DNA of 64,000 nucleotides from Streptococcus marimammalium DSM 18627 (GCF_000380045.1 NZ_KB904340.1:180805-244804); one strand, 5' to 3'. Positions 48,701 to 58,188 are shown, counted from the stretch's first letter. Notes: generated by a model not told the origin, from the letters alone. Translations and numbers: made by a program.

Positions 48701-49810
48701 CTATTTAAATTCATTTACAACACACTGAAGAGCAGCAGCTATTACTTGATGCATATCATAATAACGATAGTGCCCTAATCTTCCACCAAAAATAACATTT
48801 TTTTGTTTAGATGCCAACTTTTTATAAGCCATAAATAAATGATTATTTTTTTCATCATTAATAGGATAATAAGGCTCGTCACCCTTTTTCCAAGTCTTAG
48901 AATACTCCTTAGTAATAATAGTTTTTTCCTGTGTTCCAAACTCAAAATGTTTGTGTTCAATAATTCTTGTATAGGGTGTTTCACTATCAGTATAATTAAC
49001 TACCGCATTTCCTTGATAATTATCTAAATCTAAGACTTCAGACTCAAAATTTAAACTTCTATACTCTAAAGCACCATATTGATAATCAAAAAATTCATCT
49101 ATCATTCCCGTAAAAACAATTTTTGGAAAATTACTTAAGTAAAAATTTTTTCTAGCAAAAAAATCAACATTTATTTCAACATCAATGTTTTCATGAGATA
49201 ACATTTTCTCAATAATTTGTGTATACCCACCAATTGGAATTCCTTGATAAATATCATTAAAGTAGTTATTATCATAAGTGAACCTAACTGGTAATCTCCG
49301 TATAATGAAAGCTGGAAGATCCTCACAAGATTTTCCCCATTGCTTTTCAGTATAAGATTTAATTAATTTTTGGTATATATCAGTACCAACTAATGATATT
49401 GCTTGTTCTTCTAAATTTCTAGGAATTTTACCTTTAATACTGCTTCTTTGCTCATCAATTTTGGCTTTAGCTTCTTTTGGAGTTATAACACCCCACAGTT
49501 TATTAAAAGTATTCATATTGAAAGGAAGATTATAGATTTCACCTTTAAAATTAGCAATAGGTGCATTAGTATACCGATTAAAGGAAGCAAATTGATTAAC
49601 ATAATCCCATATTTTTTTATCAGATGTATGAAAAATATGAGCACCATATTGATGGACATTAATGTTTTCTATATTTTCTGTAAAAATATTCCCAGAAATA
49701 TGATTTCTTTTTTCGATTACTTTAACTTTTTTACCTCTTAAAGCAGCTTCATAGGCAAAAACCGAACCAAATAATCCAGAACCAACAACTAAATAATCGT
49801 ACTGTTTCAT
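48701..49810 (-). CDS. glf: UDP-galactopyranose mutase
   Basis: Flavoenzyme converting UDP-galactopyranose to UDP-galactofuranose. The 369-aa product has the FAD fold VVGSGLFGSVFAYEAALRGK, HQYGAHIFHTSDKKIWDYV and YTEKQWGK, all typical of Glf, and ends FGGRLGHYRYYDMHQVI. Its presence predicts galactofuranose in the capsule. Confidence 0.96.
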   Translation of the reverse strand: MKQYDYLVVGSGLFGSVFAYEAALRGKKVKVIEKRNHISGNIFTENIENINVHQYGAHIFHTSDKKIWDYVNQFASFNRYTNAPIANFKGEIYNLPFNMNTFNKLWGVITPKEAKAKIDEQRSSIKGKIPRNLEEQAISLVGTDIYQKLIKSYTEKQWGKSCEDLPAFIIRRLPVRFTYDNNYFNDIYQGIPIGGYTQIIEKMLSHENIDVEINVDFFARKNFYLSNFPKIVFTGMIDEFFDYQYGALEYRSLNFESEVLDLDNYQGNAVVNYTDSETPYTRIIEHKHFEFGTQEKTIITKEYSKTWKKGDEPYYPINDEKNNHLFMAYKKLASKQKNVIFGGRLGHYRYYDMHQVIAAALQCVVNEFK

Positions 49811-49821
49811 GAAATAAACTC

Positions 49822-51270
49822 CTATCTTAATTTTGACAATAATGACTTAGATAAATCAAAAGAAAATTCTTCTTTAAAAATTAAAAGACAAAGAACATAA
49901 ACACTAAAGAAAATAATTGAACTAATAACTAGAATGAAAAAATTATCAACTGTTAAAAAGTTTTTTAAGAAAAAAGTTATTATCAAAGCAATAAGATTAC
50001 TAATAATAATTTTGTTGATTTTAATTCTTTTAAAAATTGGAAAAATAAACGATTTTAAAAAGAATAACTGAACACAAACAACTGTCAGTTCAGCCAATGT
50101 ACTAGCAATACCAGCTCCTGCTACTCCCCAAAGTGGAATGGTAAAAACATTTACAATAATATCAACAATAGCTCCGAAAATTGTAGAAATAACAACTAGA
50201 TTTTCTCTGTTTGAGGGAACCAGAATTTGTATTCCCATAAGATTTGATAAACCAATCAAAAGAATGGTTGGCATGATAATTTGCATCACAAACACTGAAG
50301 GAAAAAATGATGGTCCTGCTAAAAAAATAATAATTTCTTTGGCAACAATAATGAAAAAACTCATTAATGGAAGTGAGATTAAGAGAATAAAATTTAAAGC
50401 TTTTTGCGTTAATTTATTAAATTTTTCTAGTTCACCCTTTTCATAAAAAAATGATAATCGAGGTAATAAAACAACACCTAAAGAGGTTACAATACTAACC
50501 AAGATCTGTTTAACTTTAACAGCAGCTGAATAATAGCCTACTGCTTCATCATTTCTCATAAAACCAAGTAAAGTTGTATTAACATTTAAGTAGATAGTAG
50601 TAGAAACAGTTAACAAAAAAAATGTGAAAATTGGTTTAATATGATGTTTAAAGGCTAAATTTTTCATAGGCTTTAACTTTATTAATTTTCTTAAATTAAT
50701 AAAGTTCATTAAATTAGAACCAACACCTGCAAAAACTGTAATTGCCCCATATAAAATATAATCTTCAGGATTTTTGATAAATAGAAATAATAATATTAGC
50801 GATAGTAATTTGAAAATAACTGATCGAATTGTAATGTAGGTATATTTTTCTAATGCTTTGTACAGCCAATCAACACCAAGGACATTAAATAATAATGTTG
50901 AAGACATAATTAAATATAATAATTTTTCGTCTCTAAGCCTCTCAACTGATAAGACTGTAATTGCCAATGCAACTATCGCAAAAAACATAACAGACATATT
51001 AATAATAACTATTTCTTGGACAATTTTTTCAAGTTTTTCTTTATCATCTCTTACTTTTGCAGATGCTCTAATACCATATGTAGGAATTCCAAGCATTCCA
51101 ATCATACTAAAATAAGAAATAATTGACATTGCAAAGGACACAGTTCCTACACCACTAGCCATCAATACTCTAGAAGCATAAGGAAAAGTTAATAACGGGA
51201 ATATAAAATTTGAAATAGTCAGTATAAAATTCATAAGAAAATTAAATCTAACTGATTTATACTTATTCAT
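49822..51270 (-). CDS. wzx: Capsule repeat-unit flippase (Wzx)
   Basis: A 482-aa MATE-superfamily polysaccharide transporter with about 14 hydrophobic segments. The N-terminal NFIFPLLTFPYASRVLMASGVGTVSFA is split here around PYASRVL and is typical of Wzx. It moves lipid-linked repeat units outward. It lies unusually early, directly after cpsE and before all the transferase genes. Confidence 0.92.
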   Translation of the reverse strand: MNKYKSVRFNFLMNFILTISNFIFPLLTFPYASRVLMASGVGTVSFAMSIISYFSMIGMLGIPTYGIRASAKVRDDKEKLEKIVQEIVIINMSVMFFAIVALAITVLSVERLRDEKLLYLIMSSTLLFNVLGVDWLYKALEKYTYITIRSVIFKLLSLILLFLFIKNPEDYILYGAITVFAGVGSNLMNFINLRKLIKLKPMKNLAFKHHIKPIFTFFLLTVSTTIYLNVNTTLLGFMRNDEAVGYYSAAVKVKQILVSIVTSLGVVLLPRLSFFYEKGELEKFNKLTQKALNFILLISLPLMSFFIIVAKEIIIFLAGPSFFPSVFVMQIIMPTILLIGLSNLMGIQILVPSNRENLVVISTIFGAIVDIIVNVFTIPLWGVAGAGIASTLAELTVVCVQLFFLKSFIFPIFKRIKINKIIISNLIALIITFFLKNFLTVDNFFILVISSIIFFSVYVLCLLIFKEEFSFDLSKSLLSKLR

Positions 51271-51309
51271 TTTACCTCCACATAATATTTCTTTATTAAA
51301 TAGTAAAGA

Positions 51310-52692
51310 TCATTTACTTCCTTTTTTTCTCAAAACAACATCAAAAGTTTTTAGAAAAATCTTTAAATCTAGCCATATTGACCAATTATTGATATATGTC
51401 ATATCTAATTTAACAACTTCTTCAAAATTCTTTATATCACTACGACCATTAACTTGCCACATTCCGGTAATCCCTGGTTTTACAAGTAATCGTTTAAAAT
51501 GATGAAGATCATATTTCTGATATTCCTCAATTGTTGGTGGTCTAGTTCCAACAATTGACATATCACCTCGAAGAACATTGATAAATTGTGGCAACTCATC
51601 AATTGACCATATTCTTAACTTGTGACCGAAAGGGAAAATTCTTGGATCATTTTCTAATTTAAACATTAAATCAGTTTTTAACTCATTTTTTCTTAACAGC
51701 TCACTTTTATGTTTCTCAGCATCAAGATACATACTTCTGAACTTATACATTTCAAAAATTTCACCATTTTTTCCAACTCGTTTTTGTTTAAATAAAAGAG
51801 GACCCTTAGACTGGCTTTGAACAATTGGGTAAATAATGATAGCGACAATAAAAGTTAAAAACAGGCCAAATATAGAAATAATGATATCAAAAAACCTCTT
51901 TAGAAGTAACATTCTAAAATCAACATAATTTAAGGCAGATGTCACTACAATATCTTCACCAAGACTATCAACAATAATACTTGAAAAATCATTTTCTAAA
52001 CGGTTAGTCATTATCATAGATACTGGAATTCCAATTTCACAAAAATAATTGTACTCCGACATGAAATAATCTCTAGCTTCAAAATCAACAATCACTTCAT
52101 GAATAACATTATGAGCAAGAAACTGATTTAATTTAACGTTTTCTTTAATAGAATTATGATTATTTTTTGAAACTTTCTCTTTAGTTGACATATACCCTAA
52201 TACTTTATAGCCATGTTGTATTAAATATTCACTTGGGATATGGTTTTTATTTTTATTAATTAGTAAAATAACATTCTTTTTTTCAGATATAGATTTTTTT
52301 TCAATGTAACTAGCAATTTCTCTAAAAAATAAATTAATGAGCCATAGAATAATAATTTTTAATATTAAATGATCAACACGAATAGTATAAAAATAATCTT
52401 TTGTAAAATAATAACTTAAAAATGATATTAAAAGAAAGCACATATTTGTTATAAAGGAAATTTCAAAAGAAATTTTTATTTTTTTTATACCATTTAAAGT
52501 GTGATAATTATAAAATGATTTATTATTAAATAGTAACCAAAGCCCCGACAATGTAACTGTTATTACAAAAATAAGTTTATTATTAAATGGAATATCAATA
52601 TTAGCAAATAAAATGATAAAGAAAGAAAAATATAAAGAACTGAAATCACCTATTAAATAGAATAAATTTTTCTTTGATGATTCGCTATACAT
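51310..52692 (-). CDS. cpsE: Initiating sugar phosphotransferase (CpsE/WchA-like)
   Basis: Polyprenyl-phosphate sugar-1-phosphate transferase that starts the repeat unit, usually with glucose or galactose. The 460-aa product has four N-terminal helices, a central cytosolic domain, a further helix near residue 270, and the C-terminal catalytic domain. Its motifs are KRFFDIIISIFG, GPLLFKQKRVG, YKFRSMY, SIDELPQFINVLRGDMSIVG and KPGITGMWQVNGRS. It follows cpsD by 12 bases. Confidence 0.94.
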   Translation of the reverse strand: MYSESSKKNLFYLIGDFSSLYFSFFIILFANIDIPFNNKLIFVITVTLSGLWLLFNNKSFYNYHTLNGIKKIKISFEISFITNMCFLLISFLSYYFTKDYFYTIRVDHLILKIIILWLINLFFREIASYIEKKSISEKKNVILLINKNKNHIPSEYLIQHGYKVLGYMSTKEKVSKNNHNSIKENVKLNQFLAHNVIHEVIVDFEARDYFMSEYNYFCEIGIPVSMIMTNRLENDFSSIIVDSLGEDIVVTSALNYVDFRMLLLKRFFDIIISIFGLFLTFIVAIIIYPIVQSQSKGPLLFKQKRVGKNGEIFEMYKFRSMYLDAEKHKSELLRKNELKTDLMFKLENDPRIFPFGHKLRIWSIDELPQFINVLRGDMSIVGTRPPTIEEYQKYDLHHFKRLLVKPGITGMWQVNGRSDIKNFEEVVKLDMTYINNWSIWLDLKIFLKTFDVVLRKKGSK

Positions 52693-52704
52693 TTTACCGC
52701 TCCT

Positions 52705-53433
52705 TTATGTTCTATTTTTTCTTTTTTTTTCAACTTTATTTTCGTTAGAGCCATAATTTCCATACGTACCATAACTGCCATAGGCACCATATTGCTCATG
52801 AGAAAAATCAACTTTATTTAAGATAATTCCTAAAAATTGTGCACCACTTTGTTCCATTTGTTCTTTTGCTTTTTGAATAAAGCGTCTTTTGACTGTGCCA
52901 GCTTCTGTTACAATGATACTGGCATCAGATTTTTGAGCAATAATAGCAGCATCAATAACAAGGCCTATCGGTGGTGAGTCAATAATAATATAATCATATA
53001 CAGAACGAGACAATTCCATTAATTGTGAGAAATTTTTATTTTGTAATAAACTAGTTGGATTGGGTGGAACTTGTCCAGCAGTAATAACCATAAGATTTTC
53101 CACGTTAGTATCACAAATTATTTCTGACAACTCACAATGACCGGATAAATAGTTTGTCAAGCCACGTATTTTAGACTTTGCCTTAAATGTCCCTGACATG
53201 ACAGAATTTCTTGTATCTGCATCAATTAAAAGCGTTTTATAGCCTGAGCGAGCCATTGATATAGCTAAATTAACAGAAGTCGTACTTTTTCCTTCGTTAG
53301 GTTGAACAGAAGTGATAACAAGCGTTTTAATATCATTCCCACTAAACTGAATGTTTGTACGAATAGAATTATAGTATTCTTCTGTTTTCTTAATCAACAA
53401 TGCTTTTTGTCTTACTAATTCTAACTGTGCCAT
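52705..53433 (-). CDS. cpsD: Capsule tyrosine autokinase CpsD (Wze)
   Basis: BY-kinase of 242 aa that pairs with CpsC to control chain length. Walker [17 protein letters not shown], Walker A' [11 protein letters not shown], and Walker B YIIIDSPP. The C-terminal tail is a run of YG repeats ([17 protein letters not shown]), the usual autophosphorylation cluster, dephosphorylated by CpsB. Confidence 0.95.
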   Translation of the reverse strand: MAQLELVRQKALLIKKTEEYYNSIRTNIQFSGNDIKTLVITSVQPNEGKSTTSVNLAISMARSGYKTLLIDADTRNSVMSGTFKAKSKIRGLTNYLSGHCELSEIICDTNVENLMVITAGQVPPNPTSLLQNKNFSQLMELSRSVYDYIIIDSPPIGLVIDAAIIAQKSDASIIVTEAGTVKRRFIQKAKEQMEQSGAQFLGIILNKVDFSHEQYGAYGSYGTYGNYGSNENKVEKKRKNRT

Positions 53434-53442
53434 GTTCTACTC

Positions 53443-54135
53443 CTATTTCAACTTATCTACCGAAGGAATAACTCCAAGAAGTGTCATTCCGAGAACTTCT
53501 TCAATATCTTCTGGGCGTTTCACTCGATCATCAAGCAGTTCAATGGCTAAAATAATCATTATTGCTAAGAAACCACCAGCTAAAAATGCCATCATGGTAT
53601 TACGTTTGACTTTCGGAGATGATGGTGTGCTTGAAGGTTTAGCTACTTCTAATACTGTTACATCCTCAACTTTAGTAACTTCTTTAATTTTTTGAGCTGC
53701 TACTTCACGAATAGAATTGGCTAAATTGCTAGCCTCTTGGGGGTTCTCATCGCTAGCCGAAATAGAAATAATACGAGTATTATTTGGTATATTAATTGAA
53801 ATCTTCTTAGATAATACTCCTTCTGAATAGCCTAAGTTTTCTTTTTCAACCACATCAGAAAGGACACTATTTGACACAATTATTTCTCTATAGTCTTTTA
53901 CAAGATAATCTCCAGCCTGTAAGTCTTGTGTTGTGATACTTGCATCAGATTTTTGATTAACAACATAAATACGTGTTGTTGATGTATAAGTGGGTTTAAT
54001 CAAGAAGATATTAACCACTAACATAATCGTTGCTAATAGTGATGCCACCAGTAAAATTAAAAATTTTCTACTCCAAATTTTTCTAATCAGAAATAAAATA
54101 TCGATTTCAATCTGACCATTATCTTTCTTTTCCAT
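53443..54135 (-). CDS. cpsC: Capsule chain-length regulator CpsC (Wzd)
   Basis: A 230-aa Wzz-family membrane protein: N-terminal helix (residues 26-48), an extracellular domain of about 125 residues, and a C-terminal helix (about 180-200) ending in a short cytoplasmic tail that activates CpsD. The order cpsB-C-D is standard. Confidence 0.94.
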   Translation of the reverse strand: MEKKDNGQIEIDILFLIRKIWSRKFLILLVASLLATIMLVVNIFLIKPTYTSTTRIYVVNQKSDASITTQDLQAGDYLVKDYREIIVSNSVLSDVVEKENLGYSEGVLSKKISINIPNNTRIISISASDENPQEASNLANSIREVAAQKIKEVTKVEDVTVLEVAKPSSTPSSPKVKRNTMMAFLAGGFLAIMIILAIELLDDRVKRPEDIEEVLGMTLLGVIPSVDKLK

Positions 54136-54143
54136 TTTTCCTC

Positions 54144-54875
54144 CTAAATATAATTATCTACTAGTAATGTCTCTGGATTGATAATAAATAAGTCATCAGC
54201 CTTATCTTTACCAAAATCCTTATTAATCTGGGCATAAGCCTCTTTCATGTAAGGTGGCCGTATATTAGTGTTGTGCATATCACTTGCGACACAGTGAACC
54301 AAGTCTTTTTCTAAGAAGAATTTGGCTCTTTTCTTATGAATTTTATACTTGTCACCAAATAACCTGGGCTTCAAAACATTTGAACTATTAATTTGTGTAT
54401 AACAGCCCATATTGATAATCTCAGTTACTCTTTTTTCATCAAATTCAAGAGCATTATAGCGTTCAATATGTGCCACTAGAGGTGTTATCCCCAACATTAG
54501 AACATTGGTTAATGCCGAGTGAATCTCTGTCCAAGGCGTTGCTGAGCTAAATTCAATCAGAGCAAAACGTGAATTGTTTAATGTTGGAACTCTTTTTTCC
54601 TCCAAACCTTTTTGAATATCAGATGAATAATAAAGTTCACCGCCGTAGTAGAGTTCTAAATTAGGAAGAATTTTTTTCATCGTTTCTTTAACAATCTGAA
54701 AATTTCTAAAAATTTTTTCTTCAGATGTTTCAAACATTCCTTTTCTACGGTGAGATGTTGCGACAATTTTTCTGACACCTTGTGAGTAAGCCATTTTTAA
54801 AAGTGAAATACTCTCATCAAGTGTTGAGGGGCCATCATCGACATCAAAAATGATGTGTGAATGAACATCAATCAT
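54144..54875 (-). CDS. cpsB: Manganese-dependent tyrosine phosphatase CpsB (Wzh)
   Basis: PHP-domain phosphatase of 243 aa acting on CpsD. Metal ligands appear as MIDVHSHIIFDVDDGPSTLD, HRRKGMF, VAHIERY and VASDMHN. It starts one base after cpsA. Confidence 0.95.
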   Translation of the reverse strand: MIDVHSHIIFDVDDGPSTLDESISLLKMAYSQGVRKIVATSHRRKGMFETSEEKIFRNFQIVKETMKKILPNLELYYGGELYYSSDIQKGLEEKRVPTLNNSRFALIEFSSATPWTEIHSALTNVLMLGITPLVAHIERYNALEFDEKRVTEIINMGCYTQINSSNVLKPRLFGDKYKIHKKRAKFFLEKDLVHCVASDMHNTNIRPPYMKEAYAQINKDFGKDKADDLFIINPETLLVDNYI

Positions 54876-56345
54876 TTATCTTCCCTCCATTGTGTCTTTT
54901 ATGGCTATTTTAGCATTTTCCAAACTATTATCATCAAGCGTTAACATATATAAACTCGCTGAAGGCATTGCATATGATGGCAATTCACCAGTTGAGCCTC
55001 TACCATCAACTAATTGTGATAAAATCTTGTATTTTCCACCAGTACTTAGCTGATCATTTGCCAATGCCAGCATGGTTGAAAGCGGCATATCTGTTTGTAC
55101 TGAGTCACTAATTCCATTGATGATATCATTGTAGTTAGAAATAGCATTAACAGAAGTTAGTTTATCAATAATTGCAGCGATAACCTTGGTTTGATTTCTA
55201 CCTCTATCTTTATCACCATTAGCTAATGAATAACGTTCTCTAACAAAAGCAAAAGCTAATTCCGAATTCATTTGAATTTTACCAATTGGAAAATCATAGC
55301 CTCCAATATGACTTGTAAAAGCTTGGTCGTTTTCTACTTCAATCCCACCAAGAAGGTCGATCAATTTAAGAAAAGAAGTGAAATTTATCCTAGCATAGTA
55401 ATCAATCTTAATATCATAAAGATTTTCAAGAGTATGAATTGATGCCTCAACACCATAAATACCAGCATGGGTTAGCTTATCATATTGATTATTCCCACCA
55501 TCAGGTATTTGCACATAAGCATCTCTAGGTGTTGTAGTAAGTAATACTTTATTGGTTTTTCTATTTACCGTCATAATGATATTAACATCAGAACGTGATA
55601 CCGAAGAAATAGAACCGTAAGTGTCAATGCCACTAATATAAATGTTAAAGGCATCAACATTTGTATTAAGTGCTTGTGGTTTTTCTAATTTTTTTACAAT
55701 TTTATATGTGTAAATCGTTTTGAGATTATCATAGTAATTATCATGCTTTATTTCAAGTAAACTATTATAAGCTGTACTCATCACCATTGCAGAATGTTCA
55801 CCTGCCATAAGCTTTTCATAAGCTGTTTCATAAGAATCAACTGTATCAACTAAGAGTTTTTTATTTTTTTCAATCTCAATATTTTCAATTAAAGCTTCAA
55901 TATTTGATTGGTCATTATCAAGTGGTGCCATGATATTTTCTAGTTGTGAAACATCAGTAATATCACTATCTTTTGGAACAACAACACTCATCTCTATCTC
56001 TGAGTAGCTTGCTGTCTTATTTAATTTACTAGAAATATCAATAGTTGAATGAGTAGTATAAAGTCCAATAATTGAAGTAATGTTCAAAAACAATAAGAAT
56101 AATAATGTAAAAATTTTCGTTTTATTTTTGATAATTAAAAAGAGGCTAATTATAAAAAATAAAATCAGACTCACAACAACTAAAATATTGATATATCGTA
56201 CATTTAAAAAACCATACTTAAACAAATTAAAAAGAAATAGCCCACTTACCAAAAAATAAATGGCTAGTAAAATACTATTAACTACTTGTAAAAAATCTAA
56301 TTTTTTAGGAGATGATTGTTTAGTTCTTCTAGAACTATAAGACAT
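54876..56345 (-). CDS. cpsA: LytR-CpsA-Psr family protein CpsA (Wzg)
   Basis: A 489-aa membrane protein with three N-terminal helices (residues 18-105), an accessory DUF domain (about 110-225) and the LCP catalytic domain. The LCP part holds VNRKTNKVLLTTTPRDAYV, YDKLTHAGIYG and AFVRERYSLANGDKDRGRNQ. LCP enzymes attach capsule polymer to peptidoglycan. First gene of the capsule operon, with a near-consensus promoter upstream. Confidence 0.95.
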   Translation of the reverse strand: MSYSSRRTKQSSPKKLDFLQVVNSILLAIYFLVSGLFLFNLFKYGFLNVRYINILVVVSLILFFIISLFLIIKNKTKIFTLLFLLFLNITSIIGLYTTHSTIDISSKLNKTASYSEIEMSVVVPKDSDITDVSQLENIMAPLDNDQSNIEALIENIEIEKNKKLLVDTVDSYETAYEKLMAGEHSAMVMSTAYNSLLEIKHDNYYDNLKTIYTYKIVKKLEKPQALNTNVDAFNIYISGIDTYGSISSVSRSDVNIIMTVNRKTNKVLLTTTPRDAYVQIPDGGNNQYDKLTHAGIYGVEASIHTLENLYDIKIDYYARINFTSFLKLIDLLGGIEVENDQAFTSHIGGYDFPIGKIQMNSELAFAFVRERYSLANGDKDRGRNQTKVIAAIIDKLTSVNAISNYNDIINGISDSVQTDMPLSTMLALANDQLSTGGKYKILSQLVDGRGSTGELPSYAMPSASLYMLTLDDNSLENAKIAIKDTMEGR

Positions 56346-56380
56346 TTTTTCTACCTCGTCTATACGAAATTTTCCTTTTT

Positions 56381-56409
56381 ATTGTAGCATAAATACAGTT
56401 TATTTGCAA
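56381..56409 (-). promoter_or_regulatory. Capsule operon promoter (cpsA)
   Basis: Minus-strand TTGCAA (56404-56409), 17-base spacer ending TGC, TACAAT (56381-56386). The start would be near 56374, about 30 bases before the cpsA ATG, leaving about 65 bases to the divergent cpsY promoter. Confidence 0.72.
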
Positions 56410-56470
56410 TTTAATTTCATATATCAAGTTTTCACTATTAATATTACAATGATGTTTATTTTCTAAATTG

Positions 56471-56479
56471 TGATAAAAT
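56471..56479 (+). promoter_or_regulatory. Extended -10 promoter giving a leaderless cpsY mRNA
   Basis: TGA-TAAAAT, hexamer at 56474-56479, then six bases AGAATT and the cpsY ATG at 56486. The layout matches the murT promoter base for base in the TG-to-hexamer part. Confidence 0.6.
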
Positions 56480-56485
56480 AGAATT

Positions 56486-57391
56486 ATGAGAATACAACAA
56501 CTACACTATATTATAAAAATTGTTGAAACAGGTAGTATGAATGAGGCTGCAAAGCAACTCTATATTACTCAACCTAGTTTATCAAATGCTGTTAGAGATT
56601 TAGAAAAAGAAATGGGAATTACTATTTTTATTAGACATTCAAAAGGAATTCGTCTAACCAAAGATGGTGTTGAATTTCTTTCCTATGCTAGACAGATTAT
56701 CGAGCAGACAGCACTACTTGAAGAACGCTATAAATCACCAAACAATAATCGTGAGCTTTTTAGTGTGTCTTCACAGCACTATGCTTTTGTTGTCAATGCT
56801 TTTGTTTCTCTATTAAAGAAAACTGATATGACACGTTATGAGCTCTTTCTTAGAGAGACAAGAACTTGGGAAATCATTGATGATGTTAAAAACTTTCGTA
56901 GTGAAATTGGTGTTTTGTTTTTAAATAAGTATAACCAAGACGTCTTAACCAAAATGTTTGAGGACAATCATTTGACTGCTACTAGTCTTTTTAAAACGCA
57001 ACCACATGTTTTTATTAGTAAGACACACCCTCTAGCAAAAAAAACACTATTGAGTTTAAAAGATTTAGAAGACTCTCCTTATTTCAGTTATGATCAAGGT
57101 CTCCATAATTCTTTTTATTTTTCTGAGGAAATCATGTCACAATTAACTCATAAAAAATCTATTGTGGTTAGTGATCGTGCAACCCTATTTAACCTATTAA
57201 TTGGTTTAGATGGCTACACTATTGCTACCGGTATTTTAAATAGCAATTTAAACGGAGATAATATTATCTCTATTCCTTTGAATGTTGAAGATGAGATAAA
57301 TGTTGTTTATATCACGCACCAAAAAGCCCTACTATCAAAAATGGGGGAGCGCTTCATTAATTATCTCACTGAAGAAGTGAAATTTAACTAA
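56486..57391 (+). CDS. cpsY: LysR-family regulator CpsY
   Basis: A 301-aa LysR-type regulator: winged helix at residues 1-60 (LHYIIKIVETGSMNEAAKQL, then ITQPSLSNAVRDLE) and a C-terminal effector domain. It is divergent from cpsA, the arrangement known in S. iniae and S. agalactiae. CpsY/MtaR proteins there affect capsule, methionine uptake and survival in neutrophils. No ribosome site precedes the ATG. Confidence 0.93.
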   Translation: MRIQQLHYIIKIVETGSMNEAAKQLYITQPSLSNAVRDLEKEMGITIFIRHSKGIRLTKDGVEFLSYARQIIEQTALLEERYKSPNNNRELFSVSSQHYAFVVNAFVSLLKKTDMTRYELFLRETRTWEIIDDVKNFRSEIGVLFLNKYNQDVLTKMFEDNHLTATSLFKTQPHVFISKTHPLAKKTLLSLKDLEDSPYFSYDQGLHNSFYFSEEIMSQLTHKKSIVVSDRATLFNLLIGLDGYTIATGILNSNLNGDNIISIPLNVEDEINVVYITHQKALLSKMGERFINYLTEEVKFN

Positions 57392-57393
57392 AT

Positions 57394-57421
57394 AAAAAGC
57401 AGTACTTGTATACTGCTTTTT
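57394..57421. terminator. Bidirectional terminator between cpsY and the HEPN gene
   Basis: Perfect 11-base arms AAAAAGCAGTA / TACTGCTTTTT (57394-57404, 57411-57421) around a 6-base loop; serves both converging transcripts. Confidence 0.9.
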
Positions 57422-57422
57422 A

Positions 57423-58187
57423 TTATCCATTTTTTTTAATAAAATGATTCATTTGGTCAAAGTAAAATTCTTTTCTGTTATATTCTAGTCCTGTATATTC
57501 AGCAAGATCAATTATTTTTTCAAGAAAAAGCTTTGAAGAAAAACCAGTCGTTTGATATAATTCATTTTCATCAAAAGCTCTTATCAAATGTGATAAGGGA
57601 TTTCTAACAGATTTTTCTAACTGTCTCAACTGCTTCACTGTTTCTTTAATATTATCAGGTGTATTAGAAATTAAAATTAAATCAACCAAACTCCTTGATG
57701 TGACACGAGAATCTCGTTTTCTTGAGATAAATTCTTGAATTGTTTCATGCTTAGCATTCTTCATTTTTTCAAATTTCCAAGTATCATAGCGATCTGATCT
57801 AGAATTTTCAACATAATCAAACAAATCAGGAATTTCTTTTAATAAAACACGAATAAACAAACGATAAAGAATAGGGCTGACACTTCTAACAAAATCAATA
57901 ATACGTCCATTTTTTATCTTTGCTTCTAAGTCTAAAATGTAATTAAGAATGGTCTCTTCAGTTTTTGAAAAATGAATAAGATTTAAACCATAATTTTTCT
58001 TAATTATCTTATTTTTATTTTGGTTTTTGTAAAGAAAATCAACATTTAATTCTCTTCGTTCTTTAAGTGTTTCTATAATGTAAAGACAATCACTAGAAAG
58101 CCCACCAATTAGATTAGCCATTTTAAAAGCGTTTTGGTAATCATAAACGTCTAATAGCAAATGAAGACCTTTTTCAAATTTATTCAT
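57423..58187 (-). CDS. HEPN-motif protein, possibly related to the Csm6 C-terminal domain
   Basis: A 254-aa soluble protein of unknown function. It contains VRNPLSH with R195 and H200, the R-x4-6-H signature of HEPN ribonucleases, within a helical context. This is followed by TTGFSSKLFLEKIIDLAEYTG and a FYFDQMN segment, a pattern I associate with the Csm6 HEPN region. No N-terminal CARF-like fold is evident, and there are no cas genes or repeats nearby. The ATG at 58187 is one base after the deoD stop, with no good ribosome site, so it depends on deoD translation. An extension to 58217 overlaps deoD. Confidence 0.7.
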   Translation of the reverse strand: MNKFEKGLHLLLDVYDYQNAFKMANLIGGLSSDCLYIIETLKERRELNVDFLYKNQNKNKIIKKNYGLNLIHFSKTEETILNYILDLEAKIKNGRIIDFVRSVSPILYRLFIRVLLKEIPDLFDYVENSRSDRYDTWKFEKMKNAKHETIQEFISRKRDSRVTSRSLVDLILISNTPDNIKETVKQLRQLEKSVRNPLSHLIRAFDENELYQTTGFSSKLFLEKIIDLAEYTGLEYNRKEFYFDQMNHFIKKNG

Positions 58188-58188
58188 A

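Noticed and set aside
49448..50446. Plus-strand open frames of 60-100 codons within glf and wzx
   Set aside because: They are antisense to well-supported capsule genes, lack ribosome sites and encode low-complexity hydrophobic sequence; a result of AT-rich composition.
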